Under the pieces are notes generated by a model. It worked only from the letters and a program-made list of their open reading frames with translations. It did not search any database and was not told where the DNA came from. From positions 34,277,501 through 34,341,500 of the forward strand of contig CM060989.1 in assembly GCA_030765065.1 (NCBI GenBank): 64,000 bases of DNA, written 5' to 3'. Source of the DNA: Deroplatys truncata. Lineage: Eukaryota; Arthropoda; Insecta; Mantodea; Mantidae. Shown here one piece after another: positions 55,167 through 64,000 of the stretch. The translations under genes were made by a program, and so were the position numbers. Each line of letters begins with the position of its first letter. Position 1 is the first letter of the stretch.

Positions 55167-58100
55167 TTAAATGCGCAGATTAAAATCACTGTCATGAATA
55201 AAACGTAAAACACATTCCACAGCATGCGTGTCGTCTGCCAAAACGTTGGCTAGGCCAACAGGCAGACCCACACGAGCACGCAATGCAGCTAAAACCTGAC
55301 ACTCTGTTAAAATGTGACGCACCGTTAAGGGCACGTCACACTGCCCACAGAGTGGTGGGGGGTCACCACTGAGCAAATACCTATGACTAAAAACACAATG
55401 TCCAATCCGTAGACGAGCTAAAATTACCTCTTCCCGACGACAAGAACGAGAAGAGGTACCCCAGATCAACGGGAAAGGCTTAACCTCCCGCAACTTGTTC
55501 CCCCGGAGGGCCGTCCACTCATCGCGCCAGCGCGAGAGGATGCGGCGACGTAAAACAACACACGAATCTGACGAGGGAACAACAGAGGTAAAAAGTCTGG
55601 GTAATAAAATCGCCGATTTCGCAGCGGCGTCGGCAGACTCATTACCTGAGATGCCCACATGACCTGGAATCCACATGAAGGACACGCTGATGCCAGAGAC
55701 ACCAAGCGAGTGGAGCAGGTCATGTATGCGCTGTACGAGTGGGTGGTAATTGTACAGCGCAGTAATACTCTGAAGGGCACTCAGAGAGTCCGTACAAATA
55801 AAACAGTGCCGTAAGTCGTGCCGCTGAATGTATAAAACGGATTGATAAATGCTGAAAAGTTCGGCGGTAAAAATTGAACATTGTCGAGGTAAACGAAAAG
55901 TAAAACTCTGTACACCAAAAACAAAGGCACATCCTACTCCAACATCAGTCTTAGACCCATCGGTATATATAAAATGACAGTCCCCGAACTGCGCCTGTAG
56001 TTCTAAAAAGGCGGATCTAAGAACAGAAGCAGGGGTCGCATTTTTCAGCATCGACGTCAGCCCAAGGTGGATGTGGGCCTCAGCGCGCGACCATGGAGGA
56101 AAACGCGTTTCCCCTCGGGTAAGGGCCGGCGCTGGCGTAACGTCCAAATGCCGAAGTAGCAGTCGAAATCGAACCCCTGGAGGGAGCAATGCAGAGGAGC
56201 TAACGAAATATTGTCGATCAAGCGAATCCTCGTAAAATACATCGAAGGACGGGTGGTTAGGCAAGCTTGAGAGCCGACAAGCATAGCTGCACAAAAGCAT
56301 CTCACGCCGGAAAGACAGCGGAGGCTCTGCAGCTTCTGCGTACAGACTGGGTACAGGGCTAGTTGGAAAGGCCCCTGTAGCGACTCTTATGCCACGATGG
56401 TGAATGGCATTCAATCGACGTAACACAGATGGACGTGCCGACGAATAAACAATACACCCGTAATCAAGCTTGGATCGGACCAAAGAGCGATAAAGGCGAA
56501 GAAGGACGGTCCGATCAGCTCCCCAGGATGTGCCACTTAAAACACGTAAAATATTAAGAGAACGGTCACACTTTGCTTTTAAAAAGGAAACGTGCGAGGT
56601 CCAACACAACTTCCTATCAAAAATCAACCCCAAAAATTTCGCCTCGTCTGCAAACGGAAGTATCCCTGGCCCAAGATGGAGAGAGGGCGGAGGGAAATAC
56701 TTCCGGCGCCAGAAGTTGATGCAGACGGATTTCTCGGCGGAGAAATTAAAGCCGTTGGCGTTACTCCAGGCGTAGAGACGGTCGATACAGCTCTGGAGAC
56801 GGCGTTCGAGTAGACAGGTCCGCCGTGAACTACAATAAATGGCAAAATCATCAACAAAAAGGGACGATGAAATTCCAGGTGGAATACAATCAACAACGGG
56901 GTTGATAGCAATCGCAAAAAGTGTGACACTGAGTACAGAGCCCTGCGGTATTCCGTTCTCTTGAATAAAACGACTAGATAAAACCGAGCCCACACGTACA
57001 CGAAAGACGCGGTCCGTCAGGAACTCCCGAAGAAATAGGGGAAGACGACCGCGGATATTCCATGCGTGAAGTGTACGTAAAATGCCGCCCCTCCAACAAG
57101 TGTCATAAGCTTTCTCCAGGTCAAAAAACACAGCCACGGTTTGACACTTTCTCAGAAATCCATTCATAACATGCGTCGACAGGGAAACCAGATGGTCGAC
57201 GGTAGAGCGATAACGACGAAATCCGCACTGAGCGTTCGCTAAAAGTTTCTGAGACTCAAGCCACCATGTCAACCGCCCGTTGATCATGCGCTCCATCACC
57301 TTGCAAATGCAACTGGTGAGGGAGATAGGGCGGTAGCTGGAAGGTAGTTGGCGATCCTTTCCAGGCTTCAGAATAGGGACAATGGTGGCTTCGCGCCAAA
57401 CGGAAGGAAAAATGCCGTCTTGCCAAATAGGGTTATAGACCTGTAAGAGAAAGAGTTTACTGTCGGCTGAAAGGTGCTTTAACATCAGGACATGAATGCC
57501 GTCCGGCCCAGGAGCGGAGTGCCTAGAGCAATGAAGAGCGTGCTCCAGCTCCCTCATTGTAAGAAGTTCGTTATAACATTCAGTGTTAACAGACCGAAAA
57601 TTATATGGTGCAGAAACCAGCCGGTCTTTAATAGAGCGAAAGCCGGCGGAATAATGGTCTGAACTGGAAACTGCCTCAAAGGCAGATCCCAGGGTGTTAG
57701 CGATGGCAGCCGGATCCACTATGGTGGCATTAGAAACCTGAAGGCCAGAAACAGTACAATGCGACACTTTACCTGAGAAGCGACGAAATTTATCCCAAAC
57801 AACAGATGAAGGCGTAAAGCGATTAAAAGACTCGACAAAACGAGCCCACGACGCCTTCTTGCTATCCTGAATAGTGCGACGAGCCCTGGCGCGCGATTGT
57901 TTAAAAGTCACCAAATTATCAAGTGTAGGGTGGCGCCGAAACACCCTAAGTGCAGTCCTACGAGCACGAACGGCGGCCCGACAATCCTCGTTCCACCACG
58001 GAACAGGCATTCGTCGAGGTTGAGAGGATGAACGGGGAATTGCGCGTTCGGCAGCAGAGAAAATAGTAGACGTAAGATACTGCACTAGTTGGTTAATGTC

Positions 58101-58856
58101 GGTGAAGGGCTGGTCGTCAAAATGCACGAGGCTGGAATACAAACTCCAGTCGGCTTTTGGGAATATCCAGGTAGGTACTCTGGAATGTTGTACGTGGTGT
58201 GACAGAAGAGAAACGATGCAGGGGTAATGGTCGCTGGAGTAGGTGTCAGCGACGACGTTCCACTGCAGACGACTAGCAAGCTGGAGTGAGCAAACGGCAA
58301 GGTCCAGGTGTGAGAATGTACCAGAAGAATCAGAAATAAAAGTAGGCTCACCTGTATTGAGGATTAAAAGATTGAACTGGTAAAAAATGTCGGAAAGAAG
58401 AGTTCCCCTCGCACAAGCCCTTGGCGAACCCCATAGTGGGTGATGGGCATTAAAATCTCCCAACAGAAGAACTGGTGTTGGGAGAGCGGACAGGAGAGCT
58501 CGAATGTCCGCGGGAGCGAGGGGAGACGATGGAGGTGAATACACAGAACAAACAGAAAAGAAAAAACCGGGTAACTGCAGTCTAATGGCAACAGCTTGCA
58601 AGTCGGACGTAAGTGGGATAGTTTGAAAATGAACGTCATTACGCACCAAAATCATGACACCACCATGAGCAGGAGTACCCTCCTCCGGTTCAAGGTCGTA
58701 GCGAACCGGAGTGTACCCTCGGAGATCGAAAGGGTCTTGAGGGCGAAGCTTGGTCTCCTGCAAACATACGACCATAGGTGAATGGGAACGCAATAAAAGT
58801 AGCAGTTCCGCCCTATGCGATCGTACACCACGTACATTCCAGGTCAGGATAGCCAT
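55167..58856 (-). CDS. I-like LINE ORF2: endonuclease, reverse transcriptase, RNase H
   Basis: 1229 residues, no interruption. The apurinic-type endonuclease (1 to ~215) shows TWNVRGVRSH, QETK (E34), GDFNAHHPLW (D134) and SSDHYP (D209, H210). RT (~440-800) shows APGPDG (448), PILKPGKDRQLPSSYRPISL, QCGFRRYRST, FFDLEKAYD (D579), GIPQGSVLS (635) and SLFVDDF (D669, D670; FVDD replaces YxDD). RNase H (~960-1085) shows IYTDGSK (D966), FTAEL (E999), CTDSLSA (D1023) and WIPGHVGISGNESADAAAK (D1076). The C-terminal C-x2-C-x7-H-x4-C spans 1170-1186. All visible catalytic residues are present. It nicks target DNA and copies its own RNA there. Confidence 0.95.
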   Translation of the reverse strand: MAILTWNVRGVRSHRAELLLLLRSHSPMVVCLQETKLRPQDPFDLRGYTPVRYDLEPEEGTPAHGGVMILVRNDVHFQTIPLTSDLQAVAIRLQLPGFFFSVCSVYSPPSSPLAPADIRALLSALPTPVLLLGDFNAHHPLWGSPRACARGTLLSDIFYQFNLLILNTGEPTFISDSSGTFSHLDLAVCSLQLASRLQWNVVADTYSSDHYPCIVSLLSHHVQHSRVPTWIFPKADWSLYSSLVHFDDQPFTDINQLVQYLTSTIFSAAERAIPRSSSQPRRMPVPWWNEDCRAAVRARRTALRVFRRHPTLDNLVTFKQSRARARRTIQDSKKASWARFVESFNRFTPSSVVWDKFRRFSGKVSHCTVSGLQVSNATIVDPAAIANTLGSAFEAVSSSDHYSAGFRSIKDRLVSAPYNFRSVNTECYNELLTMRELEHALHCSRHSAPGPDGIHVLMLKHLSADSKLFLLQVYNPIWQDGIFPSVWREATIVPILKPGKDRQLPSSYRPISLTSCICKVMERMINGRLTWWLESQKLLANAQCGFRRYRSTVDHLVSLSTHVMNGFLRKCQTVAVFFDLEKAYDTCWRGGILRTLHAWNIRGRLPLFLREFLTDRVFRVRVGSVLSSRFIQENGIPQGSVLSVTLFAIAINPVVDCIPPGISSSLFVDDFAIYCSSRRTCLLERRLQSCIDRLYAWSNANGFNFSAEKSVCINFWRRKYFPPPSLHLGPGILPFADEAKFLGLIFDRKLCWTSHVSFLKAKCDRSLNILRVLSGTSWGADRTVLLRLYRSLVRSKLDYGCIVYSSARPSVLRRLNAIHHRGIRVATGAFPTSPVPSLYAEAAEPPLSFRREMLLCSYACRLSSLPNHPSFDVFYEDSLDRQYFVSSSALLPPGVRFRLLLRHLDVTPAPALTRGETRFPPWSRAEAHIHLGLTSMLKNATPASVLRSAFLELQAQFGDCHFIYTDGSKTDVGVGCAFVFGVQSFTFRLPRQCSIFTAELFSIYQSVLYIQRHDLRHCFICTDSLSALQSITALYNYHPLVQRIHDLLHSLGVSGISVSFMWIPGHVGISGNESADAAAKSAILLPRLFTSVVPSSDSCVVLRRRILSRWRDEWTALRGNKLREVKPFPLIWGTSSRSCRREEVILARLRIGHCVFSHRYLLSGDPPPLCGQCDVPLTVRHILTECQVLAALRARVGLPVGLANVLADDTHAVECVLRFIHDSDFNLRI

Positions 58857-58901
58857 TAAGAAAAAGGGGATAAACTGTCTATTTAGAAGGTCGGCTTAAA
58901 A

Positions 58902-60161
58902 TTACCTTTTGTTTAACCTTTGGGCTCGGGCTTTTGGTATGGAGTTGGTCAGACTCCATAGCTTCCTCGGAGGGAGGGCCCACGCGCTCAGTGCCAGAAA
59001 CCGATTCAAGCGCCGTGAATCGGTTCTGGATGGCGATGGGTGCCGCTGAGCGCGGCTTGTCCCAGGAGCATCCTGGGACATCGACCTCCGAGGAGGAGAA
59101 GGTGAACTTTTGTTACCGCGCGCACGCGGAGGGTCTTTCAAAAAATCTTCCCTACGAAGTTTCTGCTTGGGTTTCTTTTCAGCGGCTTGCGACTTCATTG
59201 ACTTTGGACCAGGTTTATAGGGCTTGGTAACAGTAGCTTTAATGGACGGCCGGATGGTAGTGGCGGTTAATCCAGTCAAGGTCCAGGTCTGAGTTTCGGC
59301 ATCTACTCGTAGTACTGGCGAGGCAACAACAGAACTAAATGTGCCAGATCGCAGGAGTGAAGGTTGGCGCGCATGGTAACGCCTCCGGGCTTCAGCGAAG
59401 GAGAGTTTTTCCTTTACCCGGATCTCCTGGATCGCCTTCCCGTCCAAGTACCGCGGACAGTCGGCAAACGAAGCAGAATGAGACCCTTTACAATTAACGC
59501 AGACGGGGGCTGTTGAACAGGTACCTTCGTGTGAGGGCTGGCTACATGTTGCACAGATGTTAACGGCACTCTTACATGAGACTTGCGTATGCCCAAAACG
59601 TTGGCATTTAAAATAACGCAGAGGTCTAGGAATATAAGGCCTCACAGAAATCCGTTCGTACCCTGCGGAAATGCTCGTGGGCAGATCGACGCCATCAAAT
59701 GTAATAAACAGGGTACGAGTAGGTACCAATACGCCGTCGCGTTTGGCCTGCACTCGATGGACCGCTGTCACCTTCTGGTCTGCAAGATATTCTACCAGGT
59801 CCTCGTCCGATATACCATCGAGGCTATGGGTGGTAATGACGCCTCGACAGGAATTCAATGTGCGGTGCTTCTCCACACGGATGGGATAGCCGTGGAGAAG
59901 CGTAGCGCGCAACAAGGTCTTACTTTGCTGATCGGATTTCGTTTGGGCTAATAAGGAACCATTCCGTAGACGAGTGCAGGACTGTACCGCACCAGCAATA
60001 GCATCAATGCCCTTTTGAATGATGAAAGGGTTCACCTTCTCAAAACTTTGTCCATCTTCGGTTCGTGAAATGACCAAGTAACAACCAGTTGTCGGTGGTG
60101 TCACTTCTGTTACATAAACTTTTCGGCGCTTGTTAGTATTAATGGAGGAAGGGTGCTCCAT
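58902..60161 (-). CDS. I-like LINE ORF1: gag-like RNA-binding protein
   Basis: About 419 residues from MEHPSSINTN; an in-frame ATG 27 bases upstream (60188) is possible but gives only MQWWRIYFA. The middle is an RRM-like region (LLHGYPIRVEKHRTLNSCRG, VPTRTLFITFDG), followed by three zinc knuckles (FKCQRFGHTQVSC, CATCSQPSHEGTC, CVNCKGSHSASFADC) and a basic C-terminus (ADCPRYLDGKAIQEIRVKEK and on). The first knuckle lacks its leading Cys: codon TAT (Tyr) stands where family members have Cys-Phe-x-Cys. ORF1 proteins coat the element RNA. It ends 45 bases before ORF2. Confidence 0.9.
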   Translation of the reverse strand: MEHPSSINTNKRRKVYVTEVTPPTTGCYLVISRTEDGQSFEKVNPFIIQKGIDAIAGAVQSCTRLRNGSLLAQTKSDQQSKTLLRATLLHGYPIRVEKHRTLNSCRGVITTHSLDGISDEDLVEYLADQKVTAVHRVQAKRDGVLVPTRTLFITFDGVDLPTSISAGYERISVRPYIPRPLRYFKCQRFGHTQVSCKSAVNICATCSQPSHEGTCSTAPVCVNCKGSHSASFADCPRYLDGKAIQEIRVKEKLSFAEARRRYHARQPSLLRSGTFSSVVASPVLRVDAETQTWTLTGLTATTIRPSIKATVTKPYKPGPKSMKSQAAEKKPKQKLRREDFLKDPPRARGNKSSPSPPRRSMSQDAPGTSRAQRHPSPSRTDSRRLNRFLALSAWALPPRKLWSLTNSIPKARAQRLNKR

Positions 60162-60828
60162 AGCGAAATAAATCCTCCACCATTGCAACCGTCTCCGACC
60201 TCGGGCTCTGACTTCTCGGGCGTTACCCCTGCTTGGGTGAGTGGCCTATCTATACCAGACTCACCCCAGGGTCACACCTCCCAGAACATAGACAGAGGGA
60301 CCCAATCGCCGTCAGAAGTCAGCAGCTCATGCAATGGCCCCCCCCGCGGGACTGCAGTTGAACAGCAGATACGGACACAAACCCTACATGACGACCCCGG
60401 GTGGTGGGGATGACGCCATTACCCACTCACCCAGCTGCGCACCCCGTGCGCGGGTATCCGTCAGGCTGTGTCCACGGAGGATTTAAATAAAAAGATAAAA
60501 GAAACTAAAACTGCGTGGGGGTTTCGCACGCAAGGTAGGCCGGCGGGGAAGAAAAACAGAGATATGCGAATGTCGTGGTGCGAAATGGCCGGAAAGTGAT
60601 AAGGGAAGAAAGAAACGATGGTGAGGTGCGGTATGGATGGAATGCAAAGAACGTACGAGAGCCTACCTTGTGTCCACCGGTCACTTGAAGAACCCACCTC
60701 GACCGGATGGGGGTGAGGGGATGAATGTGGCGATGATTGGCTCGGGAACCCCCGGGTGCGCCAAAAACCTGTACTCACATAAGGTGAGCCCCTGAGGGGC
60801 ACAGAAACAAGCTTTCTTTGTCTCTCTT

Positions 60829-61015
60829 ATCTACTCACTTCTACATCAGCACTTGCATAAGGACGCCCTATGATCTTCCTGCTCTTTCCTCCCCAATGGA
60901 CATTCTGCTGAGTTGTTTCCAGCTCCTGCCTTCCATTAGTTGTCCTTGGATCCTTTTCTCTCTCAACTGCCACATTCTTGTTGTCAATCCACCCAGATTG
61001 TCTAATTTCCCTCAT
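60829..61015 (-). other. Possible exon or remnant, weak
   Basis: Minus-strand open frame MREIRQSGWIDNKNVAVERE to IIGRPYASADVEV, followed by GAAGTGAGTAG, a good donor match. Its phase (0) does not fit the next PIKfyve exon seen (51731-51890 needs phase 2), and there is no convincing acceptor, so I do not assign it to PIKfyve. Confidence 0.2.
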
Positions 61016-61054
61016 TCTGTTGGTTTAGCATTTTCTTCAGCTCTCGCTCTTTAA

Positions 61055-62020
61055 ATTACATCTTTGCTAATGAAGTTATTTTACCCCTTCAGTTTTTTCT
61101 GATTGTGCAGGATCTTGATAAAATTCATGTTTGTAAATTTCCAACTCACATATGTTTGTAAATAAACTACATGGTTTGAGCGCACAGAAGTTGCCATGCT
61201 TAACAGTAGTACCAATTTGTAGAATAAAACTTCCTCTAAAAGATGGAATAAAATTTGCCTTACGTGTGTAGATTTATGCTTTTTGAATTCATAATATAAA
61301 ATGGCATATAAATAATAATATCAGTTTTAAAAATATATTTAAAATATAAGTATTGAGCCTACAATCATAAAACACACACAACATTAAAGAGCAAATTCCA
61401 ATTCATAACACACAAAAAACTGAAAATGTCATTTTTTTGACAATTTTCACCATTTAGTTTCCCTTTATGGTAATAAACACACCAAGAGATGATGCTCATT
61501 ATTAAAAGCATTTCTCTAGTCCATTGTTTTACACTTTCTTGAATTTCTATGCTTCATTTCATTATAATAGCAGTAATTCATGACCCTTGGTAACGAGCTT
61601 GTAGGAAAATGGACCCACCCTCCCCCGAACTCTCTCTCATGCACGCAGGCATGCACTGTCAGTAAACTGTGTGACAGGCTCAGTGTGTGTGTGTGTGACA
61701 TGCTTTGTCTGCAGTGGTTTGTTACTCTACCTTTTCTACCTATGTAACATCTAGAACACAAAGCTAAATCATAATCATGATTCCTACATAAAGTCATGGA
61801 TTTAAAAAGTTCTCACACTTATAATCTCCCTGAATGCTTTAATTAATAACATTCTGCTATCCAAATTGGTTCAATACAGCTGTGAATGTATTCAATACTT
61901 GAGAATCTCTGCATTTTATTTCTTTTTTCTTTCTTGTAATTAATGTTCACAGTTCTTTAAATCTGTATATATACTAACAAGAAATTGGGGATCGTAGAAA
62001 TATATAGATAACTGTGATCA
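61055..62020. other. Nothing recognised
   Basis: AT-rich sequence with a short (GT)n run at about 61683-61698. No supported gene. Confidence 0.35.
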
Positions 62021-62443
62021 ATTTGGAAGAAGAGATCTTGTATGGATGTGCATTGGGGTATTATTTCAAAAAGGATTAAGGAAAACTTTATGGAAAAATG
62101 TATTTTGTGTGGTAAACTAAATGATACTTTCCACTGTTTAGAATGCAAAGTGGCAAAAATGTGCGGAGATAGTGTCTAGGATGGAAAATGTGATAAATTA
62201 CCACAAGATGCAGTAGCAGTTAAAATGTTAGCAGACATGAATGTAGGAAACATTAATAAGATGGAGGATTTTCTAGAAAAAGTAAGCAAAAAGTGGATAA
62301 GAAGTTTTAAGAAGGAGCACGAGAGCATATGTAGTTGTGACAATGATATATTGCAGAAGTTCTTGATCATTAAGAGGTCTGCACAGGCCAAAATTCTTAG
62401 GTTTGGCCTGACCCAGGCTGAACTGAGACCAAGACTGGCCTGA
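62020..62443 (+). pseudogene. LINE C-terminal zinc-finger remnant
   Basis: EKCILCGKLNDTFHCLECKV (a Cys-His knuckle), a stop, then CDKLPQDAVAVKMLADMNVG and FLEKVSKKWIRSFKKEHE. Spacing and a charged tail resemble the LINE C-termini at 5150-5712 and 42476-42820. RT is absent. Confidence 0.5.
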
Positions 62444-62594
62444 ACCCAAGGATAGGTTATACCATATCATCCGGCCCGGCCCGATTGTTTAATCTGGTTT
62501 TAAATAAAATTATTTTGCAGTTATTAACTATTGTTATTGTTATTTGTCCACAAATGCTGCTCCCTGTGATGTGAAGGGCCCTGGTTTCGATAAC

Positions 62595-62745
62595 AAAATG
62601 TCTAATGAAACTATTTCTGCAAAGGTTTATCCCAATTAATATGAAGTAGATAGAAAACCAAGCTTTTATAAGAATAGTTTGGAGAAGCCATATAAAAATA
62701 AACAATAGTGGATAGAGAATGTTATGTGAATGTAACAAGATTTTT
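62595..62745 (+). repeat. Family A repeat 3' end fragment
   Basis: ATTAATATGAAGTAGATAGA, AGCTTTTATAAGAATAGTTT and GATAGAGAATGTTATGTGAA follow the last ~150 bases of the unit, ending TGTAACAAGATTTTTT. Confidence 0.5.
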
Positions 62746-62894
62746 TTTAAACCTGTGTAAAGCACCAGTTCTCTGGAATCTCTTTTTGGTTTGAAATATG
62801 AATAACAGTACTCGTATGTAAGTACTCTATTTACTGTTTGTTATATTTATTGTACACTGCAACTTTATACAGGCTAGACCATTTAAGTTGAAAC

Positions 62895-63140
62895 TGTACA
62901 ATATCTCCAAAACTAAGTGTTATAGAAAGAAACGGCTTTAATAAAAGTTGCTTGATATTATGGGAGAAAGTAAATGCCATTAGTTGTGTTTTATTTGGAG
63001 GATGCTGTGATGGTCATTTTAGTGTCAATTTAATTTGAACCTAATTGTAGGTTTCCATTTAAAAAAAATATCCTAATATCAAGCAACTTTTATTAAAGCC
63101 ATTTCTTTCTACAAATCCTTAATTTTGGAGATATTGTACA
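62895..63140. mobile_element. Hairpin MITE
   Basis: About 66-bp inverted ends: TGTACAATATCTCCAAAACT to TTAATAAAAGTTGCTTGATA (62895-62960), and their inverse (63075-63140). The unpaired middle is about 114 bp. The arms differ at a few positions only. The target duplication is not obvious and the superfamily is unknown. Confidence 0.7.
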
Positions 63141-64000
63141 CTCAGCTATAAATTGAAGGAGGAGGAAAAGTGGTATGTGGAAGGGAAAGAGTTGCAAATA
63201 GTAAACAAGTTTGATTATTTGGGAGTGAGAATAAGTAGTAATGGGAGATGGAATGATCACAAGATTAGTGCCTTAGCTAAGGGAAGATTAGCAATGACTG
63301 CTATAAGAATATGCTTAAAGAAAATACCACATATGCAAATTAAATGGTTGGAAAGGATTTACAAAGCTGTAGTTGAAGCAAAAATGGTCTATGGATCAGA
63401 GATTTGGGGAAGTGACAAAGGATGGGAGATGATTGATAAAGTACATAGATCGTTCTGTAAATGTATGTTAGGTTTATCTATTTCATCACCTAATGAAGTA
63501 GCAATGTTGGATTTGGGAAGAGTACGTAGCAAGGGCATGATAGTAGAAAGGATACTTAAATATTGGCATAGATTGAAATCATTGGACGAGCATAATATCT
63601 TGAGGCAATGTTTAATAATGCAAGAAAAATCCAGTGATGGGATGAACTGGGCTCAAGGAATAAGGAGAATTTTACAGGAAATAGGAATGGGTAACTTATG
63701 GGAGGAGAGAGAGGGTTTAGTTAAAGGTTTCTGGAAAGGAGTGAGGAACAGAGTAGAAGATATAGAGAAACAAGAATTATTTCAAAGTCTGGAAGGAAAG
63801 AAAAGTTTGGAACTATATAGACAATTAAAGGTGGACTGGGGAAGGGAGAAGTATGTGGATGTAGGTAATAGATTAGTGAGAGAAGGGTGGGCCTGGTCCA
63901 GATTAAGTGCATATAGGCTAAGGGGAGATAGGAAAGGAGCGAATTTGAATAGGTGTCCTCTTTGTGGAGAGGCAGATAATGATTTGCATTATATAATTGA
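63141..64000 (+). pseudogene. LINE reverse transcriptase C-terminal part, runs off the window
   Basis: One open frame of about 285 codons from 63147 to the end. It reads KFDYLGVRISSNGRWNDHKI (post-catalytic RT), AKGRLAMTAIRICLKKIPHM, VYGSEIWGSDKGWEMIDKVH, RSFCKCMLGLSISSPNEVAM, then WAWSRLSAYRLRGDRKGANL and the start of a zinc knuckle (CPLCGEADNDLHYII). It begins directly at the right end of the hairpin MITE, so the MITE marks its 5' break. It is the same family as 5150-5712 and 42229-42843. There are no stops in the visible part. Confidence 0.8.

Larger units (their letters stand above)
54749..60799 (-). mobile_element. Complete I-like LINE retrotransposon
   Basis: 6051 bp bounded by an exact 11-bp duplication CACAGAAACAA (54738-54748, 60800-60810). 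On the minus strand: an about 640-bp GC-rich 5' UTR, ORF1 (gag-like), a 45-base spacer, ORF2 (endonuclease, RT, RNase H, Cys-His knuckle), then a 3' UTR with a (TGTTAT)-rich tract. Next come a hairpin (54774-54808) and an (ATC)n end. Two ORFs plus apurinic endonuclease and RNase H fit the I group of LINEs; the exact clade needs a tree. Both ORFs are uninterrupted, so it is the youngest element in the window. Confidence 0.92.

Noticed and set aside
60829..61015. An extra PIKfyve exon
   Set aside because: It has a good donor, but its phase 0 does not join to the phase-2 start of the exon at 51890. There is no acceptor or similarity to the family.
1..64000. CRISPR arrays, operons, phage or other prokaryotic systems
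   Set aside because: Spliced exons, RNA polymerase III SINEs and insect-type transposons show this is a eukaryotic nuclear region; no spaced direct-repeat array was seen.

Overview
The window looks like nuclear DNA from an insect. It is AT-rich and mostly degenerate transposons (mariner and related TA-target elements, several LINE lineages, tRNA-derived SINEs, solo LTRs, MITEs), with one widely spaced host gene. Nothing in it is prokaryotic. The mix of mariners, I-like and Jockey-like LINEs and multi-kilobase introns suggests a large, repeat-rich insect genome. A hemimetabolous insect is my guess and cannot be settled from this sequence.

Host gene. The minus strand carries the last five coding exons found of a PIKfyve/Fab1 phosphatidylinositol-3-phosphate 5-kinase: 51731-51890, 48260-48440, 35213-35545, 30372-30533 and 25532-25728. 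Splice sites and codon phases agree across all four introns (3.3, 12.7, 4.7 and 4.6 kb), and the last exon ends at a TAA. The region from about 25.7 to 52 kb is therefore introns of this gene filled with transposons; 1-25 kb lies downstream and 52-64 kb upstream.

Layout. 1-9.5 kb: a mariner remnant, an inverted pair of LINE tails, a deleted mariner (3320-4159), a SINE, LINE remnants, and copies of an 820-850 bp dispersed repeat (family A). 9.5-14.6 kb: a roughly 5 kb palindrome whose arms carry matching tRNA-Thr-, tRNA-Arg- and tRNA-Ser-like modules, the most unusual object here. 14.65-18.3 kb: a decayed Jockey-like LINE with an (ACGC)n tail. 18.3-24.3 kb: repeat B, SINEs, family A copies and mariner pieces. 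24.3-52 kb: the PIKfyve introns and their insertions. These include a full-length but broken mariner inside a LINE, a hAT-like MITE with a TA-target element nested in it, a Tc1/mariner relative that has lost a catalytic segment, a CR1/Jockey-like LINE split by a solo LTR, and a MITE split by a second solo LTR. 52-64 kb: a rearranged transposase remnant, second copies of families C and D, a structurally complete I-like LINE (54749-60799, both ORFs open, 11-bp target duplication), a hairpin MITE, and a LINE fragment running off the window end.

The mobile elements do not act as a pathway. Their nesting gives relative ages: LINEs are host to mariner, LTR and family A insertions; a hAT-like MITE is host to family C; family D is host to a solo LTR. 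The I-like LINE appears to be the youngest insertion.
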